From assembly GCA_937995835.1 (NCBI GenBank), contig CALKIV010000054.1:1-20730 (forward strand): a DNA stretch of 20,730 nucleotides. The letters run 5' to 3'. Below the pieces are notes generated by a model, which was not told the DNA's origin, searched no databases, and saw only the letters and a list, made by a program, of their open reading frames with translations. The DNA comes from an uncultured Dysgonomonas sp. GTDB lineage: Bacteria > Bacteroidota > Bacteroidia > Bacteroidales > Dysgonomonadaceae. Of the stretch, positions 6,422-13,185 are shown piece after piece (the first letter of the stretch is position 1; every line of letters starts with the position of its first letter). Made by a program: the position numbers and the translations under genes.

Positions 6422-9292
6422 ATGTGTCTAAAACAACTGACTTTTACTAAAACTACTGCGATGAGCTTTAAATTGAAAAATTTGTTTTTTGTTATTGCAT
6501 TAGCAATTTCTACAGGTGTCGTTTATGGCGCTCATGATAATGATGGGCAAGAAAAAGGCAAACCAGTGGCAACTGAAAATGAAAAACAAGGAAACGAAGC
6601 TTTAAAATCCGAATTAAATACAAAAGGGGGTGCCCCAACAATAAATGCGAGAGCTGGCGGAGTTTCCGCGAGTTCTAAAGATGCAATCTTCTTCTCTAAT
6701 GGAGATATGTATGTGGCAGGCCAAGATGGAGCAGGTAAAGAACATGAAGCAAGTATGCTTATTGTTGGATCTGCAGAATTTGGAAATGAAGCACAGATAT
6801 ATCAAAAGGGGATAACATCCCTGACCGGAGACTTTTTGTCATCGAAAAGCTCCGAAGCGTTGTCTAAACCTGAAAGTGGTGAGCTGAAACAACTGTTTGT
6901 TGACTCGGATAACTCAAAAGGGACAATTCGCTTTGTAGGAGAAAATAATAAACAAGAGATTAAACGAGTGGGGTACCGCTTCAAGGATGCAGGCGTCATA
7001 AAGTTCTCAGGAGTTTCTTCTGATGAAAAATTGAAGTCACCGCTTTATGTTTTGAATTTCCCACGTATAGAAGTTCGTAAGGAAGAAGTCAATACGATGG
7101 CTGATGTGGATTCTTATATTGCGAAGTATCCGGGTTATGATGTTAAGAAAGTGGGATATGTTTCTGTAGCCACTAATGCGGCTGTAAAGGTAGGAGAGCT
7201 GGATATCGTGAATGGTAACCGTTTCTCTGTAGATGCCAAAACTGCGGCAAGAGAATTAGAGCAATCGTCTGGGAATAAGCCAAACGCAATAGATGCAGCA
7301 AACTGGTACCGACTACATATTGGATATGCTGATATCCGAAAAATGACAGGAGAAGATAATCTTCTTCCTGGGCATAGTGAGGTGGATCTAGATTTGTATG
7401 ACTATGATGATGCTAAAAATGGTTTTATAGCAGATGGCGGACTGGCAGATGTTAGCGATAAATTCTTAAATTCGAATTCTTATAATGTTGCTAAGGTGAA
7501 CGGTCGCGATGTATATGCAACCTACTTAAGAGGGTTCTCTTCTCCGTTCGAGTCATTGAGAGCTGACTATATGTTCTATCATGTGCTGACTAAGCCTGTG
7601 CATGGAAGCATTACTGATCATACGTCTAATGGACCTCTAGGTGACCCTAAAACTCAATTTGAGAAAGGACGAGGGTACTTCTATGCTATGGACGTATCTT
7701 CAGACTATTATCAAAATATTGATAAGAATTGGAATCATGGCGGTACAGGCTGGTTGAACAGAACACGTGGAGGATATCATTTTTCTCGTTTGGTGCATGA
7801 ATACCAAAATAAGAATAACGGATTGAATCTTTATTCTATAGATAAAAATAAGTCTAATTATGAGGCTCAAAGATTTAATGCCGGAGATATAACAGTTAAG
7901 CTAGTGACAGTTGGTAACACGCCTCATACTAATATCTTGGGTAACCCATATATGACTCCGATTTATATAGGAGATATTCTTGCCGAAAAGGTAACTCAAA
8001 ATTTGGGTGAAGATAATATGGCTCCTGATGGGCTATACTATAAGTATGATAAAAATAATCCGTCTGATGTTCCTTTTGTAACCGGATTTGCTGGGAATCC
8101 AGAGGGGCAATCGACAAAGGTAAAGGCCGTTACCATATTGGATAAGGCTGCGAGAGATAATGCTATTGCGGGTAATTATGCATTGATTAAATCTGCCTAC
8201 TGGACAGTGAATACAGGATTTGTAATGAGAAGTACCAAAAATGGTTTTCCTACTTATTCGTATAACGTAAAGTATGACTTTGTAGATTTTATTGCTCCTG
8301 CAACTGTTGACAAACAAAATAAGAGGATTATTGAACCAATGCAGATGTTCTTGTTACAAGTGGCTGCACCTGGTGAATTCGTATTCAACCCTAAAATGAA
8401 GGTGTTGCCAGAAGATCCTAAAAGATTTACAGTGAAACTGAAGGATAATCTGAGTGAAGGTTTGCCTGATCCAAGAGCTGTAAAAAGTGAGGGCGAGGAT
8501 GATAGCTTTGCTACTCCTGACTGGCTGATTGTAGAAACATCTGTGACAGGAAATTCTGTGACTACTGACCGTACAGCTCTGCGATTCTATGATAAAGCAA
8601 CGCTAGGATATGACGAAGCGTTGGATATCCAAAAACAATTGGTGGCAACTCCAAAAGTCGATGCCAATGCAAGGATGAAAAGTGAAGCCGCGGACGATGT
8701 TGACTTATTTGAGCCAATGAATGTTGTTTATACAAAATCGTCTGATGGTCGTGAGTTGTTAGGAAATGCGATCGGTTATACAACTAAAGAAGTTCCATTG
8801 TATTATATTCCTTCTAATAACAGACAAGAGGAAGTGACAATGACTATCCACGGAATGGACAGAATGGAAGGCGTAGAGGGTGCTTGGTTGATTGAAAGAG
8901 ATGGAAGCGGAAAAGAAATTTACAAACAAGATTTATTTCAAGATAATAGTTATACCTTTGTGTCGGCTCCGGTGGAAAATCCTTTGAAAGCTGAAAACAG
9001 GTTTATCTTACGCTTCTTTGATGATGGTGATGATAATGGACCTTCATTAGTAGACAAGCCTATAACGTGTTATTATAGTGGTTCTACTCTGTATATTGGA
9101 GGCTTGAATGAAAAGGATTTAGGTAGCATTGTTCAGATCTTTGATTTACAAGGTCGATTGATGGGGAATACAGTGATCAATAATCATCCGTCCATGGAGT
9201 ATCAAAAAGCTTTAGGACAAGGGACATTCGTAGTGCGCATCAGTGGAAAGAGAAATTACACAACTAAGTTTGTAAATATTCAAAACTATTAA
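6422..9292 (+). CDS. Large secreted protein with T9SS-like C-terminal domain
   Basis: A 956-residue exported protein of unknown function. A hydrophobic signal peptide occupies about residues 20-37. The ATG at 6422 has an A-rich leader (AAAGGAAAATAAG) and is my choice, but the ATG at 6461 would give a more usual signal-peptide length of about 24 residues. A charged linker rich in Lys, Glu and Gln follows, then a long mixed beta-rich region (about 75-860) with many aromatic and Asp/Asn residues and no catalytic motif that I recognise. The last 75 residues (YSGSTLYIGGL, then VQIFDLQGRLMGNT, GTFVVRISG and KFVNI) have the strand pattern of a type A type IX secretion sorting domain. The similar Bacteroidales domain DUF6383 is the alternative. 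The protein probably reaches the cell surface or medium. The 140-residue membrane protein gene follows after 53 bases and shares its terminator. Confidence 0.72.
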   Translation: MCLKQLTFTKTTAMSFKLKNLFFVIALAISTGVVYGAHDNDGQEKGKPVATENEKQGNEALKSELNTKGGAPTINARAGGVSASSKDAIFFSNGDMYVAGQDGAGKEHEASMLIVGSAEFGNEAQIYQKGITSLTGDFLSSKSSEALSKPESGELKQLFVDSDNSKGTIRFVGENNKQEIKRVGYRFKDAGVIKFSGVSSDEKLKSPLYVLNFPRIEVRKEEVNTMADVDSYIAKYPGYDVKKVGYVSVATNAAVKVGELDIVNGNRFSVDAKTAARELEQSSGNKPNAIDAANWYRLHIGYADIRKMTGEDNLLPGHSEVDLDLYDYDDAKNGFIADGGLADVSDKFLNSNSYNVAKVNGRDVYATYLRGFSSPFESLRADYMFYHVLTKPVHGSITDHTSNGPLGDPKTQFEKGRGYFYAMDVSSDYYQNIDKNWNHGGTGWLNRTRGGYHFSRLVHEYQNKNNGLNLYSIDKNKSNYEAQRFNAGDITVKLVTVGNTPHTNILGNPYMTPIYIGDILAEKVTQNLGEDNMAPDGLYYKYDKNNPSDVPFVTGFAGNPEGQSTKVKAVTILDKAARDNAIAGNYALIKSAYWTVNTGFVMRSTKNGFPTYSYNVKYDFVDFIAPATVDKQNKRIIEPMQMFLLQVAAPGEFVFNPKMKVLPEDPKRFTVKLKDNLSEGLPDPRAVKSEGEDDSFATPDWLIVETSVTGNSVTTDRTALRFYDKATLGYDEALDIQKQLVATPKVDANARMKSEAADDVDLFEPMNVVYTKSSDGRELLGNAIGYTTKEVPLYYIPSNNRQEEVTMTIHGMDRMEGVEGAWLIERDGSGKEIYKQDLFQDNSYTFVSAPVENPLKAENRFILRFFDDGDDNGPSLVDKPITCYYSGSTLYIGGLNEKDLGSIVQIFDLQGRLMGNTVINNHPSMEYQKALGQGTFVVRISGKRNYTTKFVNIQNY

Positions 9293-9345
9293 TACACTTA
9301 TTAGAACATAGAACACAAACAAGGACACAATTTTAAAGAAAGAAA

Positions 9346-9768
9346 ATGAATACTAAGATTAAAATATTGATATTGACTGTTGGTTTGCTAGTATTTGGAG
9401 CATCGGCTTTTGTTCATGCAACAACTGCTGTAGATCCTTTGTCTACGACCAAAAGTGCCTCTAATACTTCAACTGCAACATCAAATGAGAGAGTTGATTA
9501 TTTAAGCTCGAGTCGTCAGTCAATAGGGGCTAGTACTTCTCATCAAACAATTTCTGCCAGTGCTCAGCATATCTTAAGGGCATCAGATACAGATAATGGA
9601 GGCTGGGGAGATCCATTCTTGCCTGGAGGTGAGGGATGGGTTGACGGTGGAACTGGTAACGTTGGTTATCCTGTGGGTGATGCTTCAGGTGCTATGTTGC
9701 TGATGATGATTGTGATTTATTTCATCTATAGAGGAGTGTCCACTACTAAGAGACGAAATAGCATTTAA
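9346..9768 (+). CDS. Small exported protein with C-terminal sorting-like tail
   Basis: This 140-residue protein matches no family I know. Residues 1-25 form a signal peptide. Residues 27-80 are rich in Ser and Thr, 83-107 are rich in Gly with Trp and Asp (GGWGDPFLPGGEGWVDGG), then comes the motif PVGDA at 109-113, a hydrophobic helix (about 115-131) and a basic end with KRR at 135-137. The order motif, membrane helix, basic tail at the extreme C-terminus is that of sorting signals read by sortases, exosortases and similar enzymes, and recalls the PID-CTERM type tails of Bacteroidota. No such enzyme is in the window, so processing is inferred; it may simply be a membrane-anchored surface protein. 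It follows the large secreted protein by 53 bases, which suggests joint expression. Confidence 0.7.
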   Translation: MNTKIKILILTVGLLVFGASAFVHATTAVDPLSTTKSASNTSTATSNERVDYLSSSRQSIGASTSHQTISASAQHILRASDTDNGGWGDPFLPGGEGWVDGGTGNVGYPVGDASGAMLLMMIVIYFIYRGVSTTKRRNSI

Positions 9769-9805
9769 GCTTGTCTATCAAGATTAAAAACGAAATATAA
9801 AAGAT

Positions 9806-9838
9806 AGAGGTATGACTTTGGGTCATGCCTCTTTTTTT
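9806..9838 (+). terminator. Intrinsic terminator of the secreted-protein pair
   Basis: An 11-bp stem (AGAGGTATGAC pairing with GTCATGCCTCT, one T-G wobble) with a 5-base loop is followed by a run of seven T. It starts 37 bases after the stop codon of the 140-residue protein. Confidence 0.85.
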
Positions 9839-9987
9839 CATCTAAGAGAGTTCCTATTAGCTCTTTAAAAGAATGTGCCGAGAGTACACTTTATCATGTT
9901 TGATGAAATATGTTGCGTGTGGATGTGTTTGATATTTGTAGTTTGCTAGGTTGGTTTGCATTTCTAGGATTGATCCCTTACATGTGT

Positions 9988-10024
9988 AAAAAAAGAAAAG
10001 CCCACGAATTCCCTTCGCAGACTT
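9988..10024 (-). terminator. Intrinsic terminator of the candidate small RNA
   Basis: On the minus strand AAGTCTGCGAA (10024-10014) pairs with TTCGTGGGCTT (10008-9998) through 11 pairs, three of them G-U, around a 5-base loop. The stem can be extended by three weaker pairs. A short spacer and seven T (9994-9988) follow. It may equally end the transcript of the AraC-type gene. Confidence 0.6.
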
Positions 10025-10136
10025 CCCAACCTTGACACAAATTTTACAAAACTACACAATAGAGAATATTGTGACCTGATGTTTTTACAATCGTTCAGGT
10101 CCGATCTTGTTGTTAGCATCTATGATTTGCTAACAT
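9988..10136 (-). ncRNA. Candidate small structured RNA
   Basis: Read on the minus strand, a promoter -7 box (10146-10139) is followed at the expected start distance by three perfect hairpins and then an intrinsic terminator. Hairpin 1 pairs TGTTAGCA with TGCTAACA (10135-10111, loop 9). Hairpin 2 pairs GACCTGA with TCAGGTC (10101-10073, loop 15). Hairpin 3 pairs CACAATA with TATTGTG (10073-10055, loop 5); it shares base 10073 with hairpin 2, so one of the two loses a pair. The terminator stem (10024-9998) ends in seven U. The RNA would be about 150 nt. I recognise no known family: it lacks the SRP tetraloop motif and does not look like 6S RNA or tmRNA. It begins about 70 bases after the AraC-type gene on the same strand, so it could also be processed from that 3' untranslated region. 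Confidence 0.5.
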
Positions 10137-10138
10137 TA

Positions 10139-10146
10139 CAAAGATA
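10139..10146 (-). promoter_or_regulatory. Candidate -7 box for the small RNA
   Basis: On the minus strand this reads TATCTTTG, an exact TAnnTTTG match, ending 4 bases before the first hairpin of the candidate RNA. No TTG-type -33 element is visible at 18-21 bases upstream, which lowers confidence. Confidence 0.4.
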
Positions 10147-10204
10147 GATATAATTGAGGTTTTGCTAGTTACATAAAGCAACCTTCAAATTCACAATATG
10201 AACC

Positions 10205-11071
10205 CTATTGTTTTATTATTGCATTTACCTTATTCTTGCGTAACTCACCGGGAGTATGTCCAAAGTTGGATTTGCAGAAATCATTGAAATGAGATGGAGA
10301 TGAAAATTCATATTCCGAACTGATTTCTTTAAATGCTTTGCTGCTATTTGTAATGTCGTGATATATGTGATTGAGTTTTTTCTCTTTCATCCAATTGTAT
10401 GCTGATACGCCAAAGACTTTTTTGAATCTTTTCTGAAACCCTGACAGGCTGTAGTTGGCACGTTGTGCCAGTTCGCTGACCGTTTTGGCTTTCATGTGAT
10501 TGCGTTGTACGAAATCGGAAAAGCTCATGTCATTGCTTAACAAGGGTTGGAAGAATAGCAAAAGATCTTCTTTGGTATGATAGGCGCGAAGTAAATAGAA
10601 TAGCTCTTTTATTTTTAGCTGCAAAAAATAGCGACACATTAGTCCATCGGATATGTAGTCTTCGCAAACATTGAAAAATGTGCTTATTCTGTTAGTAACC
10701 TTTAAGAAAAAAGGTCCTTTACTAGACGTCTCTTCATCTTCTTCTTTTAGCAGCATGTCTAGAGAAAAGCATTCACATAAGCTTTTTATATCTCCTAAAC
10801 GAAGATAGAAAATGGTAGTTTGTTCTTTTGCATAGCTTGCAACTTGAGTCTCTGAAGGGACTAAAAGAAGGTGCCCTGCTTTAGCAATTTTATTTTTATA
10901 CTTGTTATAAGAAAGGATGTACTCTCCGTTTTGAACATAAACAATCGTGTTCTTAATGGTGTTGAAATCCCATTCTTCACCTTCTTTGAAGGTTTTCTTT
11001 TGGATAGTTGGAGCACTCCCCTTGTCGTAGTTGTAACAAGTAAGATGTTCCTTTATATATAAAAGTGTCAT
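10205..11071 (-). CDS. AraC-family transcriptional regulator
   Basis: A 288-residue DNA-binding regulator. The C-terminal part (about 185-280) is a typical AraC/XylS domain with two helix-turn-helix units: TVSELAQRANYSLSGFQKRF (197-216) and the second around FKEISSEYEFSSPSHFNDFC (247-266), ending in the characteristic FGHTPGELRKN. The N-terminal 180 residues resemble the beta-barrel sensing half of the family (for example TIVYVQNGEYILSYN at 42-56) but carry no ligand motif I can name. No transporter or catabolic gene stands next to it, so its target is not evident. The candidate small RNA lies directly downstream on the same strand and the YtxH-like gene is divergent, 226 bases away. An AT-rich perfect inverted repeat (AAAATATT/AATATTTT) in that gap could be an operator. 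Confidence 0.9.
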   Translation of the reverse strand: MTLLYIKEHLTCYNYDKGSAPTIQKKTFKEGEEWDFNTIKNTIVYVQNGEYILSYNKYKNKIAKAGHLLLVPSETQVASYAKEQTTIFYLRLGDIKSLCECFSLDMLLKEEDEETSSKGPFFLKVTNRISTFFNVCEDYISDGLMCRYFLQLKIKELFYLLRAYHTKEDLLLFFQPLLSNDMSFSDFVQRNHMKAKTVSELAQRANYSLSGFQKRFKKVFGVSAYNWMKEKKLNHIYHDITNSSKAFKEISSEYEFSSPSHFNDFCKSNFGHTPGELRKNKVNAIIKQ

Positions 11072-11114
11072 AGGTTGTATTTTAGATAAACTAAATATGG
11101 CTATAAATGTACTA

Positions 11115-11133
11115 AAAATATTCTAAATATTTT
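11115..11133. repeat. AT-rich inverted repeat before the AraC-type gene
   Basis: AAAATATT, a 3-base spacer and AATATTTT form a perfect 8-bp inverted repeat in the divergent gap, about 45 bases upstream of the regulator start. It could be an autoregulatory operator, but so AT-rich a palindrome may arise by chance. Confidence 0.3.
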
Positions 11134-11223
11134 AATGTATAGCGGGACGTGTTTATTGATAAGTTTATAGATTTAGTCTATTTGGCGAGAAAAAGGAGAA
11201 TTAAATTTTATAATGGATTTTAG

Positions 11224-11252
11224 TTGAAGCTAAAATAAATATATTAACTTTA
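11224..11252 (+). promoter_or_regulatory. Candidate promoter of YtxH-like gene
   Basis: TTG at 11224-11226 and TAACTTTA at 11245-11252 are 18 bases apart. This is one base off the TAnnTTTG consensus with acceptable spacing, and it lies 45 bases before the start codon. Confidence 0.4.
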
Positions 11253-11297
11253 TATGAGTAAAGAAGTCTGAAATTTGAATTTATAAAACAGAGTGAT

Positions 11298-11603
11298 ATG
11301 AAAGATTTTATTATTGGATTAGCAGTGGGCGCTGTGGCTACCTATGCTGCTATAAAATTGTCGGACGAGGAAACTCGTGAGAGATTGAAGTCGCAAATCA
11401 ATTCTGCTGCCGAAAAAGCGAGAGAAGATATTGATTATGGGTTGGCTGTGGGTAAAAGCAAAGCTTTGAGAGCAGGTGTAGTAGCTCGTCAAGAAATTAA
11501 TAAAGGAAAAGAGGCATTTGATAAAACAGCCACAGAGGTTGCTGAAAAGATCTCTGATGGTTTGGCTGATTTAAGCGAAAAAACCAGACCTAATAAAGCG
11601 TAA
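11298..11603 (+). CDS. YtxH-like small membrane-associated protein
   Basis: This 101-residue protein starts with a short hydrophobic helix containing spaced glycines (FIIGLAVGAVATYAAIKL, about 4-21), then a long charged helical region rich in Lys, Glu and Ala (about 24-97). This is the layout of YtxH-domain proteins, often annotated as gas-vesicle-like or general stress proteins; their molecular role is not established. The helical part repeats short Ala- and Glu-rich patterns (AAEKAREDI, TATEVAEKISDGLADL) and may form a coiled coil or bind membranes. The gene stands alone with its own promoter and a strong terminator. Confidence 0.7.
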   Translation: MKDFIIGLAVGAVATYAAIKLSDEETRERLKSQINSAAEKAREDIDYGLAVGKSKALRAGVVARQEINKGKEAFDKTATEVAEKISDGLADLSEKTRPNKA

Positions 11604-11624
11604 TCAACATTTGGTTGAGATATA

Positions 11625-11658
11625 AAAAGACACTCTTTCTGATGAAAGAGTGTCTTTT
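11625..11658. terminator. Bidirectional intrinsic terminator
   Basis: A perfect 15-bp stem (AAAAGACACTCTTTC pairing with GAAAGAGTGTCTTTT) with a 4-base loop TGAT lies between two convergent genes. T-rich flanks exist in both directions, with TTTT-G-TTTTT after it on the plus strand and five T on the minus strand, so it can end both transcripts. Confidence 0.9.
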
Positions 11659-11678
11659 GTTTTTATGTGATTTGTCAC

Positions 11679-12890
11679 TTAATAAGTGAACTCCAGATCA
11701 ACATCATGTAGTTCCACCCATGGTAGACCTTGTTTCATTAATTGTTCCATGAAAGGATCAGGATTGAATTCTTCTACATTGAACACACCTGGTTTTCTCC
11801 ATTCTCCGGTCATAAACATCATAGCGCCAATCGTTGCTGGCACTCCGGTGGTGTAGCTCACGCCTTGTGCGCCTGTTTCTTTGTATGCAGCTTCGTGTGA
11901 GCAGTTGTTGTAGATGTAATAAGTCTTATCTTTTCCATCTTTCACTCCTTTGATTCTACATCCAATAGATGTTTGACCAGTATAGTTTTCTCCAAGCTCA
12001 CCCGGATCAGGTAGTACAGCTTTTAAGAATTGGATAGGAACTATTTCTACACCATTATACATAATAGGGTCTATACGTGACATTCCTATATTTTGGATTA
12101 CACGAAGGTGAGTTAGGTACTCTTGTCCGAAAGTCATCCAGAAGCGTGCACGTTGAAGGGTGGGGAAGTTCTTTACAAGAGACTCCAGTTCTTCGTGGTA
12201 GATCAAATATGATTCTTTTTCGCCGATCTCAGGATAGTTCAATCCTTTGTGGATGGCATGAGGTTCGGTTTCTACCCATTGCCCATTTTCCCAATATTTT
12301 CCTTTTTGGGTTACTTCTCTAATGTTTATTTCAGGATTGAAGTTCGTAGCAAAAGCATGACCATGATCTCCAGCGTTACAATCTACAATGTCTAAGTAAT
12401 GCATTTCATCGAAATGATGTTTTGCAGCATAGGCTGTAAATACACTAGTTACTCCGGGGTCGAAACCACATCCTAGAATAGCCGTTAAGCCAGCTTCTTT
12501 AAATCTGTCTTGATATGCCCATTGCCAGCTGTATTCATATTTTGCTTCTTCTTTGGGCTCATAGTTTGCAGTGTCTAAATAATTGACTCCGCAAGCTAAA
12601 CAGGCATCCATGATGGTCAGATCTTGATATGGAAGAGCCACATTGATTACTAATTCAGGTTTGTATGCATTAAACAAAGCTTTTAAGTCTTCAACATTGT
12701 CAGCATCAACCTTTGCCGTTTGGATTTTTACTTGAGGCATTTTTTTGGCAACTGCCTTGGCTATGTCGTCACATTTGGATTTAGTGCGGCTAGCTAGCAT
12801 TATTTCACTAAATACATTTGAGTTTTGAGCCACCTTGTGAGCTACGACTGTACCAACGCCACCTGCCCCAATGATTAAAACTTTTCCCAT
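11679..12890 (-). CDS. Carboxynorspermidine dehydrogenase-like (saccharopine dehydrogenase family)
   Basis: A 403-residue NAD(P)H-dependent enzyme of the saccharopine dehydrogenase superfamily. The N-terminal Rossmann fold shows GAGGVG at 8-13 and ASRTKSKC at the end of strand two. Further blocks are NVALPYQDLTIMDACLACGVNYLDTA and GCGFDPGVTSVFTAYAAKH, as in carboxy(nor)spermidine synthases, and GVPATIGAMM near the C-terminus. In Bacteroides relatives this enzyme condenses aspartate semialdehyde with putrescine or diaminopropane to the carboxy-polyamine, which NspC then decarboxylates to spermidine or norspermidine. NspC is not in the window, so the assignment rests on family resemblance; a true lysine-pathway saccharopine dehydrogenase is less likely. 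The gene is transcribed away from the ATP synthase operon. Confidence 0.82.
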   Translation of the reverse strand: MGKVLIIGAGGVGTVVAHKVAQNSNVFSEIMLASRTKSKCDDIAKAVAKKMPQVKIQTAKVDADNVEDLKALFNAYKPELVINVALPYQDLTIMDACLACGVNYLDTANYEPKEEAKYEYSWQWAYQDRFKEAGLTAILGCGFDPGVTSVFTAYAAKHHFDEMHYLDIVDCNAGDHGHAFATNFNPEINIREVTQKGKYWENGQWVETEPHAIHKGLNYPEIGEKESYLIYHEELESLVKNFPTLQRARFWMTFGQEYLTHLRVIQNIGMSRIDPIMYNGVEIVPIQFLKAVLPDPGELGENYTGQTSIGCRIKGVKDGKDKTYYIYNNCSHEAAYKETGAQGVSYTTGVPATIGAMMFMTGEWRKPGVFNVEEFNPDPFMEQLMKQGLPWVELHDVDLEFTY

Positions 12891-12978
12891 ACTATTCCTT
12901 TATTAATATTTTAACTCCTGTTTTTAACTAAAATAAGACATTCCTTAAAAATAAGTAAGTGTACTTACATTTTCTATA

Positions 12979-12986
12979 CAAAAGTA
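12979..12986 (-). promoter_or_regulatory. Candidate -7 box for dehydrogenase gene
   Basis: On the minus strand this reads TACTTTTG, an exact TAnnTTTG match 88 bases before the start codon. The same box occurs again at 13087-13094. No clear -33 element is visible for either copy. Confidence 0.35.
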
Positions 12987-13007
12987 CAACTTAAAACGAA
13001 TTATTAT

Positions 13008-13015
13008 TATATTTG
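13008..13015 (+). promoter_or_regulatory. Candidate -7 box of the atp operon
   Basis: TATATTTG matches TAnnTTTG exactly. The predicted leader to atpD is about 165 bases, long for a housekeeping operon. The -33 position is a poor match. Confidence 0.45.
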
Positions 13016-13185
13016 TTCTCAACAATTCGAGAGAGGGTGTGTAAAGTAGACGTATTTTCCGTTATTTTTCAACCTCCATAATGGAGCAAAAGTACACTTG
13101 GATATGTCACACGACTAAAATTGTAAGCCGATACATCTTCATCTAAATGAAAACATTGAAAAAATAATAATAAAAGATTAAGCTT

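Larger units (their letters stand above)
9839..10204. other. Intergenic stretch without a confident protein gene
   Basis: Between the terminator of the secreted-protein pair and the AraC-type gene I see no protein gene I would trust. The right half (9988-10146) holds the candidate minus-strand small RNA. The left half contains a 41-codon plus-strand frame (9910-10035) encoding a short hydrophobic stretch followed by KKRK, with no promoter box before it and with its end overlapping the small-RNA terminator; I regard it as probably accidental. Confidence 0.6.
12891..13185. other. Divergent control region of dehydrogenase gene and atp operon
   Basis: This 295-base gap holds promoter boxes for both directions. 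It also has a 14-base palindrome (GTAAGT-GT-ACTTAC, 12955-12968), a 13-base palindrome (CTCCAT-A-ATGGAG, 13074-13086), and a 10-base direct repeat CAAAAGTACA at 12979-12988 and 13087-13096. Each repeat copy contains a minus-strand TACTTTTG box. No reading frame in it looks coding. Confidence 0.5.

Noticed and set aside
8033..8317. 94-codon minus-strand frame inside the large secreted-protein gene
   Set aside because: It lies wholly antisense to a continuous coding frame, with no promoter box or recognisable protein.
9988..10146. CRISPR array, transposon end or SRP/6S RNA in the structured intergenic region
   Set aside because: The three hairpins differ in sequence, so there are no direct repeats. 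There are no transposase remnants or terminal repeats, and the motifs of SRP RNA and the long rod of 6S RNA are missing.
13074..13086. CTCCAT-A-ATGGAG palindrome as a terminator or attenuator of the atp leader
   Set aside because: The loop of one base is too tight, and no T-run or alternative pairing partner is visible.
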